Shown: positions 33,416 to 41,667, counted from the first letter of the stretch. The stretch is 64,000 nt of DNA from Gemmatimonadetes bacterium 2013_60CM_65_52 (GCA_002215645.1 NGFI01000005.1:488678-552677), one strand, 5' to 3'. Program-made: numbers and translations. Notes: a model not told the origin generated them from the sequence alone.

Positions 33416-34244
33416 GCTGAGCGACGCATATCGCGCTCGCATCGTCGCCCTCGGCGCGCGTTTCGAGGCGCCCACCGCCATGGCGGAACGGGACGCAATC
33501 CGCGCTGAGCTCATCGCCCTTGGGAAGTCGCTGGAGCAGGACCTCGCGGACCTCACCACACTGAAGGAAGAGGCGCGGGGGCTCGTGGACCGTTGGAAGG
33601 CGCTCCAGGCCAACAGCGCGCCCGCCTTCAACGCCGACAAGCCAGTGGTCATGGATCACATCGGCGCGTCCACCTTCATGGAAAAAGGGTGGAGTCGCAT
33701 TTCCCTTGGTGACTACGCCGGCGCGGAGGACAGCCTGCACAAGGCACTCGAGCTCGTGCCCAACGATCCGCAGGCGGAATCGCTGCTCGGCTGGGCGCAG
33801 ATGCTCCAGGAGAAGTACGACGACGCCTTGATGCAGTTCCAGAAGGTGCTGATGCGCGAGCCCGCGAACGCGCTCGCCCGCATCAACGTCGGCTACATCT
33901 GCCTGAAGAAGCACATCTTCGGCGAAGCCATCGAGCATCTCTCGCGGGCCATTCGGTTGGACACCGATCGCAAGGCCACGCTCTACGCGCATTTCTACCT
34001 CGGCCTGGTGTACCTCGAGCGCGACATGTTCGAGGACGCCCAGACCTTCTTCCAGAAGACGCTCGCGCTCGGGCCCAACCTCATCGAGGCGTACTACGAG
34101 CTGGGACGCGCGTACTGGTTCAACGGCCAGCGCGAGGAAGCCTCCCAGGCGTGGCGGGACGGCTACGCGGCCAACAAGTTCAATCCGTGGGGCAAGAAGT
34201 GCGCGGAGGTACTCAAGGTGGTGGAGGAGGGCGGCGAGCCCTGA
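33408..34244 (+). CDS. Coiled-coil/TPR protein (278 aa)
   Basis: The first ~75 residues are a helical, partly coiled-coil part (ERDAIRAELIALGKSLEQDL, LTTLKEEARGLVDRWKALQ). Residues from ~85 on are TPR repeats (YAGAEDSLHKALELVPNDPQ, YDDALMQFQKVLMREPANAL, FGEAIEHLSRAIRLDTDRK, FEDAQTFFQKTLALGPNLIE). No signal peptide or membrane helix. Start GTG 33408 lies inside the end of cheW 3. It has the form of a Frz/Che-associated TPR adaptor such as FrzCD partners, but no specific family is recognised. The next gene starts in its stop codon. Confidence 0.82.
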   Translation: MSELSDAYRARIVALGARFEAPTAMAERDAIRAELIALGKSLEQDLADLTTLKEEARGLVDRWKALQANSAPAFNADKPVVMDHIGASTFMEKGWSRISLGDYAGAEDSLHKALELVPNDPQAESLLGWAQMLQEKYDDALMQFQKVLMREPANALARINVGYICLKKHIFGEAIEHLSRAIRLDTDRKATLYAHFYLGLVYLERDMFEDAQTFFQKTLALGPNLIEAYYELGRAYWFNGQREEASQAWRDGYAANKFNPWGKKCAEVLKVVEEGGEP

Positions 34245-35188
34245 GGCTCCGCGCGGCGCTGGCGTGCGTGTTCGCGGCGCTCCCCCTGGTGCTGCCGGCG
34301 CAGGACGACGCGCCGAAGCGCCTGGATAGCGGGCGGTTCACCGTCGTCTACTATCCTCGCGACGATCGGCTGGCGCACGCCCTCGTCGCCTCGGCCATGG
34401 TGAGCGACACCTTTCCATGGCTTCCCCGGCCGGCGCAGCGCGTGCTGATCGCCGTCGCTCCCGATGAGGCGCGCTTTCGCGTGTGGGCGGGACCCGATGC
34501 TCCCGAGTGGGGCGCGGCGCTGGCGTTCCCCGAATCGCGCCGCATCGTGATGCAGGGGCGGGCCGCCACGTCCGAGGCCGGCGATCCGGTGGAAGTGCTG
34601 CGGCACGAGCTTGCTCATCTGGCGCTGCACGAGCGGCTGGGCGACAAGCCACCGCGGTGGTTCGACGAGGGGTACGCGAGCGTCGCCGCTCGTGAGTGGC
34701 GGCGCGATGACGTGCTTGCGACGAACGTGGCCCTCGCGCTTCGGGGCGCGCCGACGCTCGACCAGCTCGAGGAGGGGTTTCGCGGCGGCGCCACCGCGGC
34801 GCAGTCGTCCTATGCGCTGGCGTTTCGGGCGGTGAGCGAGCTGGCGTCCCTCGATCCGCAGCGCGGTCTCACGCTGTTTTTTCGATACTGGGAGAGCGGA
34901 TCCACGCTGGACGGCGCGGTACGCCAGGCGTTCGGCGTAACCCTTTCGGGCTTCGAGACGCTGTATCGAGAACGGACGCGGCGACGCTACGGCGGGCTCG
35001 CCCTGTTCGCCGACGTCTCGATCGCCAGCTTCGTGCTGATGGTCCTGTTGACGCCGTTCGTGCTCGCGCGGCGCGCGCGCGACCGCCGTCGCCTGAGCGC
35101 CATGGTGGCGGCGGACGAGGCCGAGCAGGCAAGTGCCATCTCGGCGCTGCTCGGCGAGGAGAGTTCGGGCGATGCGACGGAACGGTAG
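34241..35188 (+). CDS. Membrane-anchored gluzincin (HELAH) peptidase, peptidase MA-like
   Basis: 315 residues from CTG 34241, which overlaps the previous stop as CTGA with AGGAGGG 9 nt upstream. A signal peptide follows at once (RLRAALACVFAALPLVLPAQ). The zinc motif HELAH is at 122-126, and the third ligand is probably Glu143 in WFDEGYAS, as in peptidase MA-like gluzincins. A membrane helix (DVSIASFVLMVLLTPFVLA, about 265-283) and a short basic then acidic cytoplasmic tail end the protein, so the protease domain faces the periplasm. An in-frame GTG about 42 nt upstream would add 14 glycine-rich residues and is a possible alternative start. It closes the 27-kb gene run. Confidence 0.8.
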   Translation: MRLRAALACVFAALPLVLPAQDDAPKRLDSGRFTVVYYPRDDRLAHALVASAMVSDTFPWLPRPAQRVLIAVAPDEARFRVWAGPDAPEWGAALAFPESRRIVMQGRAATSEAGDPVEVLRHELAHLALHERLGDKPPRWFDEGYASVAAREWRRDDVLATNVALALRGAPTLDQLEEGFRGGATAAQSSYALAFRAVSELASLDPQRGLTLFFRYWESGSTLDGAVRQAFGVTLSGFETLYRERTRRRYGGLALFADVSIASFVLMVLLTPFVLARRARDRRRLSAMVAADEAEQASAISALLGEESSGDATER

Positions 35189-35245
35189 GACGTACGCAGC
35201 GGCGGGAGCGGAAGGTTAAGTGTCCATTAAAGCAACGGGTCTCGC

Positions 35246-35275
35246 TTGACATCCACCGCTCATCGAAAATACCGT
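35246..35275 (+). promoter_or_regulatory. Consensus promoter TTGACA-N18-TACCGT
   Basis: A perfect -35 TTGACA at 35246-35251, an 18-nt spacer and TACCGT at 35270-35275 lie in the 96-nt gap after the peptidase gene. The expected transcript start is within a few bases of the ATG at 35285. Confidence 0.7.
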
Positions 35276-35284
35276 TAATGCCTT

Positions 35285-35455
35285 ATGTCACAAACGGATA
35301 CGCAACCGCAGGCACGCCCGTGGCTCTGGTGGGGGATCGCGGTGCTGACGATCCTTCTGGGCTATGCCGACCTCGCGCGCGGTGGGACGACAATTGCACC
35401 GATCTTGCTCGTGGCCGGATACTGCGTGCTGATTCCGGTGGCCATTCTCAAGTAG
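35285..35455 (+). CDS. Small two-helix membrane protein, 56 aa
   Basis: A short frame directly behind a consensus promoter. The N-terminal ten residues are polar (SQTDTQPQAR). Then follow two membrane helices, WLWWGIAVLTILLGYADLA and TIAPILLVAGYCVLIPVAIL, ending at Lys56. It looks like a real stand-alone gene: good promoter position, hydrophobic pattern, a clear stop, and no overlap with other genes. The ATG 8 nt upstream (35277) is in another frame. No family is recognised. tRNA-Val follows 88 nt later. Confidence 0.65.
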   Translation: MSQTDTQPQARPWLWWGIAVLTILLGYADLARGGTTIAPILLVAGYCVLIPVAILK

Positions 35456-35543
35456 GGGAGCTCAGAGCCGAGATTTTTGAACAACAGAGAGGTTCCCTGG
35501 CGAGCGCGGCCGGCGCGGGCCTCGCTCGTGCGAGCGTTTCGCC

Positions 35544-35617
35544 GGGCGAATAGCTCAGCTGGTTAGAGCACCTGTCTTACACACAGGATGTCGGGGGTTC
35601 GAATCCCTCTTCGCCCA
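35544..35617 (+). tRNA. tRNA-Val (anticodon TAC)
   Basis: A full 74-nt cloverleaf. Acceptor stem GGGCGAA pairs with TTCGCCC (35610-35616), discriminator A at 35617. The D-arm has AGCTCAGCTGGTTAGAGC. The anticodon arm is CCTGT-CTTACAC-ACAGG with anticodon TAC, and the T-arm is GGGGG-TTCGAAT-CCCTC with one G-U pair. CCA is not encoded. A single isolated tRNA gene; no phage or island boundary is visible beside it. Confidence 0.95.
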
Positions 35618-35699
35618 TGTCTCACCCCGCCACTCCGAGCGATCGGACCTGCGCGGCCTCGTCGGTGTACTGTTGGTCAACGTTTTGGAGGTTACGACA

Positions 35700-37421
35700 G
35701 TGAAGGCTCCGCATCGCTCTGCGCTTCTGGCTGCTGGAATCGCCGCGGCTTTTGCCGCGACGGCACTTCCGTCGGTCGCAGGCGCCCAGCGGCAGCAGCT
35801 CCCCGGTCCCGACACCAAGCGCGTGTTGGTGACGACCTTCCGCGGCGACGTGGAGGGCGGCATCAAGGCGGCCGACGAGGTGCGCAATCGCATTCAGGGT
35901 GAGTACAGCATCCGCACCCTGATGCCCAATCCGAAGAAGGACATCGACGCCACGCTCGTGCAGTCCGGCTATCGCCCGGATTCGGCGTTGAGCCCGAACG
36001 ACATCAAGGAGCTCGCCAAGCTGTTGCGCTCCGACGAGATCATTGACGGCACGGTGACGAAGACGGCGAACGGCTATCGCGTGCAGGCCCGCATGTTCCT
36101 GCCGCGCGACGTGTCGCTCACGCAGCCGCTGGTGAACATCGAGTCGAAGGACTTCGGCAGCATCGCGCGCCAGATCGTGGACGAGTACGACAGGGCGCGG
36201 AAGCAGATTCAGGACAATCAGGTGTGTGAGAACGCCATCCGCGCCAACACGCCGGCGGCGGCCATCGCGGCCGCGCGAAAGGGCATTTCGACATACCCGA
36301 AGGCGACGATCTCGCGGCTCTGTCTCGCGAGCGCCTATGCGGCGATGAAGACGACGGCGGACTCCACGGGGCCGTGGAAGGATTCCGTCATCGCCATCAC
36401 GAAGGACATCCTCACGCTCGATCCGCAGAGCCGCATCGCGTATCAGTTGGCGTACGACGCGTACAAGTCCAAGGGCGACACGGACAACGCGCTGCGCTCG
36501 CTCCTCGGCCTCATGGCCGCGGACCCGACGAACACGGCGCTGCGCGAGCAGGTGATCGCGGAGCTGATCAACTCGGGCAAGGCCGCGATAGCGGTGCCGA
36601 TCGTGAAGCAGCTCGTGGCCGAAAACTCTGGTGATCCGGCGTTCGCCAAACTGGCTTGGCAAGTGCTGCGCGCCGCGAAGCAGTACAAGGAGTCCGTGCC
36701 CGCCGGCGTGGCGTTCGTGACGATCGACACCGCTGCCGCCGATTCGAGCTACTTCCTGCGCCAGGTTCAGGACCTCGCAGCCGACAGCTCGTTCGCCAAG
36801 GCCGCGGAGTTCGCCGCGCAGGCGTCGGCGAAGTACCCGAAGAGCACGACCTTCCTGCTCCTCAAGGCGCAGAACGAACGGAAGGCGGGTCAGCTTCAGG
36901 CCGCGAAGGCGACGCTCGAGCGCGTGCTGGCAATCGATCCCAAGACGCCGCTCGCCGCCGCGCAGCTTGCAAACATCACGGCCGATCTCGGCAACCCCGA
37001 GGAAGCCATCAAGGTGCTCAAGGCGGACATCGCCGCCGATCCGACGAACAAGGAGCGAGATGCCGCGTTGGCATTGAGCTTCGGCAACACGCTGTACAAG
37101 GCGGCGGCGACGTCCAAGAAGGTGGAGGACTTCAAGCGGGCGCTGCCGATCATCGCTGCTGCCGACTCGATAACCTCGAGCGTCAACTCGAAGTTCCTCC
37201 TCGGCGTCACCGCCTACCAGGCGCTTGCCGCCTCGACGGATCAGTTGCGGACGTCCAAGTCCTGCGACGATTTCAAGCAGGCGAATGAGTGGCTGTCGCT
37301 GGTGAACCTCAACATGATCGGCGGAGCCCCTGTGGATAAGGCGCTTGCCGGCCAGATTCTCGCCGGCGCGCAGCAGTTCGCTCCCTTCCTCGAGGGCTCG
37401 CTCAAGAGGTACTGCAGGTAG
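35700..37421 (+). CDS. Secreted TPR-repeat protein (573 aa)
   Basis: GTG 35700 has GGAGG 8 nt upstream. A signal peptide (KAPHRSALLAAGIAAAFAATALPSVAGA, cleaved near AGA-QR) leads into an N-terminal domain with KRVLVTTFRGDVEGGIKAAD and SDEIIDGTVTKTANGYRVQA. This resembles the nucleotide- or ligand-binding-like fold seen in curli CsgG/TolB-type outer-membrane partners. After ~190 residues come TPR units (LTLDPQSRIAYQLAYDAY, FAKLAWQVLRAAKQYKES, LQAAKATLERVLAIDPKTPL). Periplasmic location is likely. A TACTGT box (35668-35673) could be its -10. It ends before a strong bidirectional terminator and faces a convergent lipid-kinase gene. The exact role is unknown. Confidence 0.82.
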   Translation: MKAPHRSALLAAGIAAAFAATALPSVAGAQRQQLPGPDTKRVLVTTFRGDVEGGIKAADEVRNRIQGEYSIRTLMPNPKKDIDATLVQSGYRPDSALSPNDIKELAKLLRSDEIIDGTVTKTANGYRVQARMFLPRDVSLTQPLVNIESKDFGSIARQIVDEYDRARKQIQDNQVCENAIRANTPAAAIAAARKGISTYPKATISRLCLASAYAAMKTTADSTGPWKDSVIAITKDILTLDPQSRIAYQLAYDAYKSKGDTDNALRSLLGLMAADPTNTALREQVIAELINSGKAAIAVPIVKQLVAENSGDPAFAKLAWQVLRAAKQYKESVPAGVAFVTIDTAAADSSYFLRQVQDLAADSSFAKAAEFAAQASAKYPKSTTFLLLKAQNERKAGQLQAAKATLERVLAIDPKTPLAAAQLANITADLGNPEEAIKVLKADIAADPTNKERDAALALSFGNTLYKAAATSKKVEDFKRALPIIAAADSITSSVNSKFLLGVTAYQALAASTDQLRTSKSCDDFKQANEWLSLVNLNMIGGAPVDKALAGQILAGAQQFAPFLEGSLKRYCR

Positions 37422-37457
37422 CGCCGTGGCGGGTTGACCGCTGTGGCTGAACTCCGT

Positions 37458-37490
37458 GAAAGGCACATCGACTTGCTCGATGTGCCTTTC
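37458..37490. terminator. Bidirectional terminator between convergent genes
   Basis: A perfect 14-bp stem with a 5-nt loop: arms GAAAGGCACATCGA (37458-37471) and TCGATGTGCCTTTC (37477-37490). A-tract on one side and T-tract on the other suit both the TPR gene on the plus strand and the lipid-kinase gene on the minus strand. Confidence 0.88.
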
Positions 37491-37507
37491 GCGTTTGCGG
37501 CATGTAG

Positions 37508-38407
37508 TCAGTCGCTCTCCCCGGGAAGATGCTGCACGTGCACCCGCAAATCCGCCCGCCGCGCGCGATAGTCACACGTCTGCGCCTCCACGCCTTCGCC
37601 GTCGAGATTGATGGACAACGGCACCGTGCCCACCACCTTGAGCCACGGCAACTGCACGTAGTGCACACCGCCCAGCCCAACGTGCTCGCCGCGCTTCACC
37701 CGCAGCGACAATCGTGCGAAGTCGCGGCGCGACATCGCCTCGATGACGCACAGGTCGAGCAGCCCGTCGGTGACGCTCGCGTCCGGGGTCATCATCGTGC
37801 CGCCGCCGGTGACACGTGTGCTCCCCACGGCGAACGCGAGAAAATCGGCGTCGAGCCCGAAGCCCGCGCTCATGAACGTGGCGTGACGCGGACTGTTCAC
37901 GGCCCACTTTCTCACCGCGGTGATGGCGTACGCGAGCGGCCCAAGCGATTCCTTGGTCTCGGCCGGCGTTTGCTGCGTTGCTTCCGCGCCGACGCCCCCT
38001 GTAGAGACGTTGAGAAATCGCCGTCCGTTCATGGACGCGGTGTCGATGCGCACGGGCTTGTGACGCAGGATAACATCCATGGCATGATCCGCGTCTTCGG
38101 GAATTCCGGTCTGTCGCGCGAAGTCGTTCGCCGTGCCCAGTGGCACGACGCCGACCGGCGTATCGCGCCCATCGAGGCCGTTGACCACCTCGTTGAGCGT
38201 GCCGTCGCCGCCACAGGCAATCACGACGTCGGTGCCGCGATCCGCCGCTTCGGCGGCAAGTGCCTCGGCGTCGCCCGGGTTCCAGGTCATACGAACGTCC
38301 ACCGCGTGTCCGCGGTCGCGGACCCACGAAATCATCTGGCGAAGGTCCGGACGGTCGGCGCGGCCGCCGTGGACGATGTACGTGAAGTGCCTGTGCTGCA
38401 TGGGCAT
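37508..38407 (-). CDS. Diacylglycerol kinase / YegS-family lipid kinase
   Basis: 299 residues of the DAGK catalytic family, which phosphorylates a lipid hydroxyl with ATP. The nucleotide-binding CGGDGTLNEVVNGL and PLGTANDFAR signatures, LNVSTGGVGAEAT, and the C-terminal SINLDGEGVEAQ (the GE-x-E/DGE element) are all present. Bacterial members include DgkB, YegS and LCB5-like kinases; the substrate is not determined by sequence. Start ATG 38407 (MPMQHRHF); a second ATG two codons on is possible, while the open frame upstream overlaps rsmH. It is divergent from rsmH, only 23 nt apart by the chosen starts, and convergent with the secreted TPR gene. The beginning of the dcw cluster usually carries mraZ here. 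Confidence 0.88.
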   Translation of the reverse strand: MPMQHRHFTYIVHGGRADRPDLRQMISWVRDRGHAVDVRMTWNPGDAEALAAEAADRGTDVVIACGGDGTLNEVVNGLDGRDTPVGVVPLGTANDFARQTGIPEDADHAMDVILRHKPVRIDTASMNGRRFLNVSTGGVGAEATQQTPAETKESLGPLAYAITAVRKWAVNSPRHATFMSAGFGLDADFLAFAVGSTRVTGGGTMMTPDASVTDGLLDLCVIEAMSRRDFARLSLRVKRGEHVGLGGVHYVQLPWLKVVGTVPLSINLDGEGVEAQTCDYRARRADLRVHVQHLPGESD

Positions 38408-38430
38408 CAGTGCATCGCGAGAGTGATGCC

Positions 38431-39366
38431 GTGACGTCCTGGGACACGGACTACCACGCGCCGGCGCTCGCGGCCGAGGTGGTGCAGTTGCTCGGCCACG
38501 CCCCACTCGTCCTCGATGGCACACTGGGTGGCGGTGGACATGTGGCCGCGTTGCTCGATGCCGGAGTCGCCCGTGTCATCGGGCTCGATCGCGATGCGGA
38601 GGCCGTGGCCGAGGCCACTGCGCGACTCGAGACGTACGCGACGGCCGGCCGGTTCAAGGCACTCGAAGGAAACTACGCCGACACGGACACGGTCGGCTCG
38701 TTGGAAGGCATGCGCTTCGACGGTATTCTGCTGGACCTCGGAATCTCATCGCACCAGATCGACGACGCCGCGCGCGGCTTCTCGTTCCGCGAGGGCGCGC
38801 CACTGGACATGCGCATGGGCCAGGATGCCGAACGCAGTGCGGCGGACGTCCTCAATGCTGCGGACGAAACAGAGCTGCGCGGCATTTTCCGCGACTTCGG
38901 TGACGAGCCAAGAGCCGCGCGCCTTGCCCGAGAAGTCGTGCGGCGCCGCGGCAACAGACCATTCGTCACGAGCGACGACCTGGTCGGTGCGATTCGCGGT
39001 GCGCTCGGTGCGCGCACCGGGCCGCCGGACTTCGCGCGACTCTTCCAGGCAGTGCGCATTGCTGTCAACGACGAGCTTTCAGGCCTGGATCGAGGGCTTC
39101 CGGCCTTGAGAGACAGACTGATAGGCGGCGGCGTCATTGCCATCATCGCGTACCACTCCGGCGAAGATCGCCTCGTGAAGCACGCCTTCAGGGAGTGGAG
39201 CCAGGCGTGCATCTGTCCGCCGAGACAACCGCTGTGTACGTGCGGGGCCAATCATGCGTTTGGAGAGACGATCACGCGCAAGGCGGTCACCGCGAGCGCG
39301 GACGAGGTGGCGCGCAATCCGCGCGCCCGGAGTGCGAGGCTGCGAGCATGGCGCCGCGCCGCGTAA
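38431..39366 (+). CDS. rsmH: 16S rRNA m4C1402 methyltransferase RsmH (MraW)
   Basis: SAM-dependent methylation of C1402 in 16S rRNA; usually at the head of dcw clusters. 311 residues starting WDTDYHAPALAAEVV. The SAM loop DGTLGGGGHVAALL, LLDLGISSHQID, GAPLDMRM, VNDEL and AYHSGEDRLVKHAFR are all in family order. A Cys cluster near the end (CICPPRQPLCTC) is typical. GTG 38431 is chosen because GAGAG precedes it and the family normally starts ~7 residues before H-x-P; GTG 38410 is an alternative. It overlaps ftsL by 19 nt. Confidence 0.93.
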   Translation: MTSWDTDYHAPALAAEVVQLLGHAPLVLDGTLGGGGHVAALLDAGVARVIGLDRDAEAVAEATARLETYATAGRFKALEGNYADTDTVGSLEGMRFDGILLDLGISSHQIDDAARGFSFREGAPLDMRMGQDAERSAADVLNAADETELRGIFRDFGDEPRAARLAREVVRRRGNRPFVTSDDLVGAIRGALGARTGPPDFARLFQAVRIAVNDELSGLDRGLPALRDRLIGGGVIAIIAYHSGEDRLVKHAFREWSQACICPPRQPLCTCGANHAFGETITRKAVTASADEVARNPRARSARLRAWRRAA

Positions 39367-39662
39367 AGGGTGGCGGCGGAGGCCGCGTCCGACTGGCCAT
39401 GCTGCTCGTGGCATTCCTGCTCATCGCGGGAACCGTCATTCTCCGGCGCTCGTTTGGAAATCGTGCTGCGCGAGAGCTTGAGGACCTGGATTCGCGGCGC
39501 GCGGCGCTCGCCGCGGAGAAGCTGCGATTGGAGGCGGACGTGCGCGCCGCATCGAGCCGCGCGCACATTCAGCCCATCGCCGAGCAGCGGTTGCAGATGC
39601 GCGTGCCCGCCGACAGTCAGGTGATCATCGTTCCGCCGCCGCGCCCGCATGACTCGCAGTAG
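39348..39662 (+). CDS. ftsL: Cell division protein FtsL (bitopic)
   Basis: 104 residues: a basic cytoplasmic start (MAPRRVKGGGGGRVR), one membrane helix (LAMLLVAFLLIAGTVIL) and a periplasmic helical/coiled-coil part (ARELEDLDSRRAALAAEKLR), ending Pro-rich. Sequence similarity in this family is weak; the call rests on the topology and on the position between rsmH and ftsI. FtsL with FtsB and FtsQ activates the FtsWI synthase at the septum. The end lies inside ftsI (14-nt overlap). Confidence 0.82.
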   Translation: MAPRRVKGGGGGRVRLAMLLVAFLLIAGTVILRRSFGNRAARELEDLDSRRAALAAEKLRLEADVRAASSRAHIQPIAEQRLQMRVPADSQVIIVPPPRPHDSQ

Positions 39663-41667
39663 GCGCATCGGCGTCATCCACCTCGTGCTGGCGGTGTTCG
39701 TCGTCGCCTTGCTCGTGAAGACGGCGCACGTGCAGTTCTGGCAGCGGAAGACATTGGCCGCGAGCGGGGCGCATCAGCAGAGCACCTCGCGGACGATTCC
39801 CGCGGCGCGCGGCGAGATTCGTGATGCGCGAGGAGTCATGCTCGCGCAGAGCCGCGAGATGGTGCGTCTCGACGTTGCGCCGCGGGAAGTGCGCGAGCTC
39901 AATCGTCTCCGGCACGCGTTGCTGCGGGCGGGCATTCCGTCGGACGTCGCGCTTCGTGCGACGGATACGGCACGTCGCTGGGTGTCGCTCCCGGGCGCGC
40001 ATCTCGCCATCGACGTCGCTCCGGTGAGCGCGATGCGCGGCGTCTACACCACGCCGCTCGTCGAGCGGTCGTACTCGATGTCGCCGGGAACGCGGCGCAT
40101 CGTCGGCCGCGTGGATCACGATGGACGCGGGCAGGACGGCGTGGAGCTCGCGCTAGACTCCTTGTTGCGCGGCACACCGGGCGTCGCGACGGTGATGAAG
40201 GACGCGCAGGGCCGCCGCTTCGACTCGCCCGCTGCCGCCGCGCATCCGCCGGTGTCCGGTAACACCGTCGTCCTCACGATCAATCAGGAACTGCAGGACA
40301 TCGCCGAGCGGGCGCTCGCGGACGCGGTCGCGCGGATGGGCGCGGAGGGTGGCGACGTCGTCGTGCTCGATCCCGCCGATGGCGACATCCTTGCGATGGC
40401 AAGCCAGCGCGAAGACCCGGCCTCGTTGGCCGCGACGGCGCTCACCGAGCCGTACGAGCCGGGCTCCACGCTCAAGCCGTTCATCGCGGCCACGCTGCTC
40501 GAGAAGGGAAGGGCGCGCGAGACCGACGTCGTGAGCACGTTTGGCGGAAAGCTCACCATCAACGGCCGCACCTTCACCGACGAGCACAAGGCGGATCACT
40601 TCACGCTGGCGGACGTCATTCGCTTCTCGAGCAACGTCGGCATCGTACAGTTCGCGGAGCGCCTGTCGCCGCGCGAGGAGTTCGAGGCGCTGCGCGATTT
40701 CGGCTTCGGAAGTCCCACGGGCGTTCCCTATCCTGTCGAGGCGGCGGGAACCCTGCGGGAGCCGGCGCGGTGGTCTCGCCAGTCCGGCAACTCCCTGGCG
40801 GTGGGCTACGAGATCGCGGTGACTCCATTACAGCTCGCGGCGGCCTATGTCGCCCTGGCCAACGGCGGCGAGCTGCTGGAGCCGGCACTGGTAAAGGAGG
40901 TCCGGGCGCCGGATGGCAGGGTCCTCTACTCCCACTCACGGCAGGTCGTCCGGCGGGTGGTGTCCCCCGCGGTGGCGCGCCGCGTGCGTACGATGCTGCT
41001 CGGCGTCGTGGAGGCGGGCGGAACCGCCAAGCGCGCCGATCTCGAGAGCTACTCCCTGGCCGGCAAGACCGGCACGGCCCGCCGTACGCAGCACGGCCGG
41101 TATGCGCCGTCGCAATACATTCCTACGTTCGTCGGCCTCTTTCCCGGCGACAATCCACAGTTTGTGATCCTCGTCAAGCTCGACAATCCGCGGGGCGCAT
41201 ACATGGGCGGTCTTACCGCCGCTCCGGTCACGAAGGCGGTGCTCGAGGCGGCGCTCGCCTCGCGTGACGCTTCGTTGAACAGGCGGTCGCTTGCCGCCAG
41301 CCGGCATGATCCCGTACGCGACACCGCCGCGTCGCGATCGGTGGCGAATCTCGCCGCGCGCCGCGACAGCCTTACCGTGCCCCAACGTGAAGCCCTTCGC
41401 CTCGCCGCCGACGCCGCGGCCGAGGACAGCGCGGGCATGACGCCGTTCGTCGCCCTGCTGCCGTCGTCACCACCGATGAAGGCGCTGCCGCTTCCGCCGC
41501 GTGTCGTTCCCGACGTACGCGGTTTGCCGATGCGCCAGGCGATTCATGCGCTGCACGCAGCGGGTTTTCGCGTGACGCTCGATTCCGGCGTCTCTGGCGA
41601 GACGAAACCCGCGGCGGGTGCGAGCATTGCGGCGGGAGCGGTCGTGCACCTGCTGGCGCGCCCATGA
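39649..41667 (+). CDS. ftsI: Septal transpeptidase FtsI (PBP3) with C-terminal PASTA domain
   Basis: Monofunctional class B penicillin-binding protein that cross-links septal peptidoglycan. 672 residues. One N-terminal membrane helix (IHLVLAVFVVALLVKTAHV) is followed by the pedestal beginning RGEIRDARGVMLA. The transpeptidase domain has the active Ser273 in GSTLKPF, SSN at 327-329 and KTGT at 473-476. After a long Ala/Arg-rich linker, a PASTA domain spans about 618-672 (VVPDVRGLPMRQAIHALHAAGF). PASTA is usual for Gram-positive PBP2x/SpoVD, less so for Gram-negative types. The ATG overlaps ftsL, and the stop overlaps the murE ATG (ATGA). Confidence 0.94.
   Translation: MTRSRRIGVIHLVLAVFVVALLVKTAHVQFWQRKTLAASGAHQQSTSRTIPAARGEIRDARGVMLAQSREMVRLDVAPREVRELNRLRHALLRAGIPSDVALRATDTARRWVSLPGAHLAIDVAPVSAMRGVYTTPLVERSYSMSPGTRRIVGRVDHDGRGQDGVELALDSLLRGTPGVATVMKDAQGRRFDSPAAAAHPPVSGNTVVLTINQELQDIAERALADAVARMGAEGGDVVVLDPADGDILAMASQREDPASLAATALTEPYEPGSTLKPFIAATLLEKGRARETDVVSTFGGKLTINGRTFTDEHKADHFTLADVIRFSSNVGIVQFAERLSPREEFEALRDFGFGSPTGVPYPVEAAGTLREPARWSRQSGNSLAVGYEIAVTPLQLAAAYVALANGGELLEPALVKEVRAPDGRVLYSHSRQVVRRVVSPAVARRVRTMLLGVVEAGGTAKRADLESYSLAGKTGTARRTQHGRYAPSQYIPTFVGLFPGDNPQFVILVKLDNPRGAYMGGLTAAPVTKAVLEAALASRDASLNRRSLAASRHDPVRDTAASRSVANLAARRDSLTVPQREALRLAADAAAEDSAGMTPFVALLPSSPPMKALPLPPRVVPDVRGLPMRQAIHALHAAGFRVTLDSGVSGETKPAAGASIAAGAVVHLLARP

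Noticed and set aside
35521-35540. Hairpin CGCTCG-TG-CGAGCG followed by TTT as a terminator before tRNA-Val
   Set aside because: Only a 6-bp stem with a 2-nt loop and three T; too weak to call, and it would sit 8 nt ahead of the tRNA.
35544-35617. tRNA-Val as an integration site of a genomic island
   Set aside because: No integrase, no repeat of the tRNA 3' end and no change of gene style were seen on either side.
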